Positions 63,812-64,000 of a DNA stretch of 64,000 nucleotides are shown here, in pieces. Below the pieces are notes generated by a model that saw only the letters and a program-made list of their open reading frames with translations, did no database searches and was not told the origin of the DNA. Location: contig NZ_JRHC01000008.1 of the NCBI RefSeq assembly GCF_000949475.1, positions 1-64,000 on the forward strand, written 5' to 3'. Source of the stretch: Draconibacterium sediminis. GTDB taxonomy: Bacteria; Bacteroidota; Bacteroidia; Bacteroidales; Prolixibacteraceae. Each line of letters begins with the position of its first letter. Positions within the stretch are counted from its first letter, which is position 1. A program made the translations under genes and the position numbers.

Positions 63812-63843
63812 ACAAAAAAAGGCAGCAAAAATTCTGCTGCCTT
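63812..63843 (-). terminator. Intrinsic terminator after the gene at the right edge
   Basis: AAGGCAGCA (63819-63827) pairs with TGCTGCCTT (63835-63843) and on the minus strand is followed by a run of T. It ends transcription of the gene cut at 64000. Confidence 0.85.
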
Positions 63844-63865
63844 CCTGTTATCTCAAATACTGTTA

Positions 63866-64000
63866 CTAGTCAATCTTATCAACATATAATTTTTTAATGG
63901 CACTCAGGTAGTTCACATCCATTTTATCGGAGAAAATACGTACGGCTTCAACCAGCTTGCCATCAATATAAAATGAAGCACTGGCGGCATCAAATTCATG
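63866..64000 (-). CDS. C-terminal fragment of an unidentified protein
   Basis: The minus strand is open from the window end to a TAG at 63866-63868: 44 residues including FYIDGKLVEAVRIFSDKMD and ending KLYVDKID. Too short to name a family; it reads as the end of a larger gene that continues past 64000. A terminator follows, which supports it being a real gene end. Confidence 0.6.
   Translation of the reverse strand, partial: HEFDAASASFYIDGKLVEAVRIFSDKMDVNYLSAIKKLYVDKID

Overview
The window looks like chromosomal DNA of an anaerobic or facultative member of the Bacteroidota, most likely a Marinilabiliales/Prolixibacteraceae-type marine or sediment bacterium. This placement is inferred from several signs: a SusC/SusD glycan locus with a SusR-type regulator, RagB-type lipoproteins, Bacteroidota-style promoters (TTTG, then about 20 bases, then TAnnTTTG), lipid A genes (lpxH, lpxK), weak ribosome binding sites, and a nif cluster of the anaerobe type. 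There is no 16S gene in the window, so the genus is not proven.

Positions 1 to about 16,800, almost all on the minus strand, form a compact molybdenum nitrogenase island. Read in the direction of transcription, it runs: NifA-like sigma-54 activator, GNAT acetyltransferase, strong terminator, nif promoter, nifH, nifI1, nifI2, nifD, nifK, nifE, nifN, nifB, a NifX-like protein, a thioredoxin-like 2Fe-2S ferredoxin, nifV, a small helical protein of unknown function, modA, modB, modC (cut by the window edge). One transcription direction therefore carries the enzyme (HDK), its post-translational PII switch (I1/I2), the cofactor scaffold and synthesis genes (E, N, B, X, V) and the molybdate importer. 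Upstream of nifH there is a candidate sigma-54 promoter and two related inverted repeats starting exactly 102 and 100 bases apart by their outer and core edges; they are candidate enhancer sites for the activator. Hairpins sit between nifD and nifK, between nifK and nifE, and between nifB and the nifX-like gene, where differential expression would be useful.

Positions 17,000 to 42,500 are mostly housekeeping: a GT2 polyprenol-phosphate glycosyltransferase, an ECF sigma factor with an overlapping membrane protein, dihydroorotase, RmuC, uracil-DNA glycosylase, a FabH-like ketosynthase, LpxH, a cysteine-less TlpA-like lipoprotein, RibF, PrmC, RibD, cardiolipin synthase, threonine dehydratase, PrsW, an SMP-30 lipoprotein, purine nucleoside phosphorylase, LpxK, SppA, FolK, HflX and two tandem TonB proteins.

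At 42,485 to 42,980 an intact tRNA-Ala(GGC) with its own promoter and terminator is followed by a frameshifted GIY-YIG endonuclease gene. The 3' end of that gene runs into a second, damaged tRNA-Ala copy whose anticodon arm is replaced by a palindrome.

Positions 43,760 to 62,530 are a polysaccharide utilisation locus (PUL): a membrane-spanning LuxR-type regulator diverging from susC, susD, a double-LamG surface lipoprotein, an intervening terminator, two paralogous GH144-type (Glycoamylase domain) enzymes, a GH43-like enzyme with F5/8C and Fn3-like tail, a GH3 glucosidase and a sulfatase. GH144 plus GH3 suggests a beta-1,2-glucan or related glucan; the GH43-like enzyme and sulfatase suggest a decorated substrate. 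The right end holds an RND efflux adaptor and the tail of an unidentified gene. I saw no transposase, phage genes, CRISPR array or rRNA.
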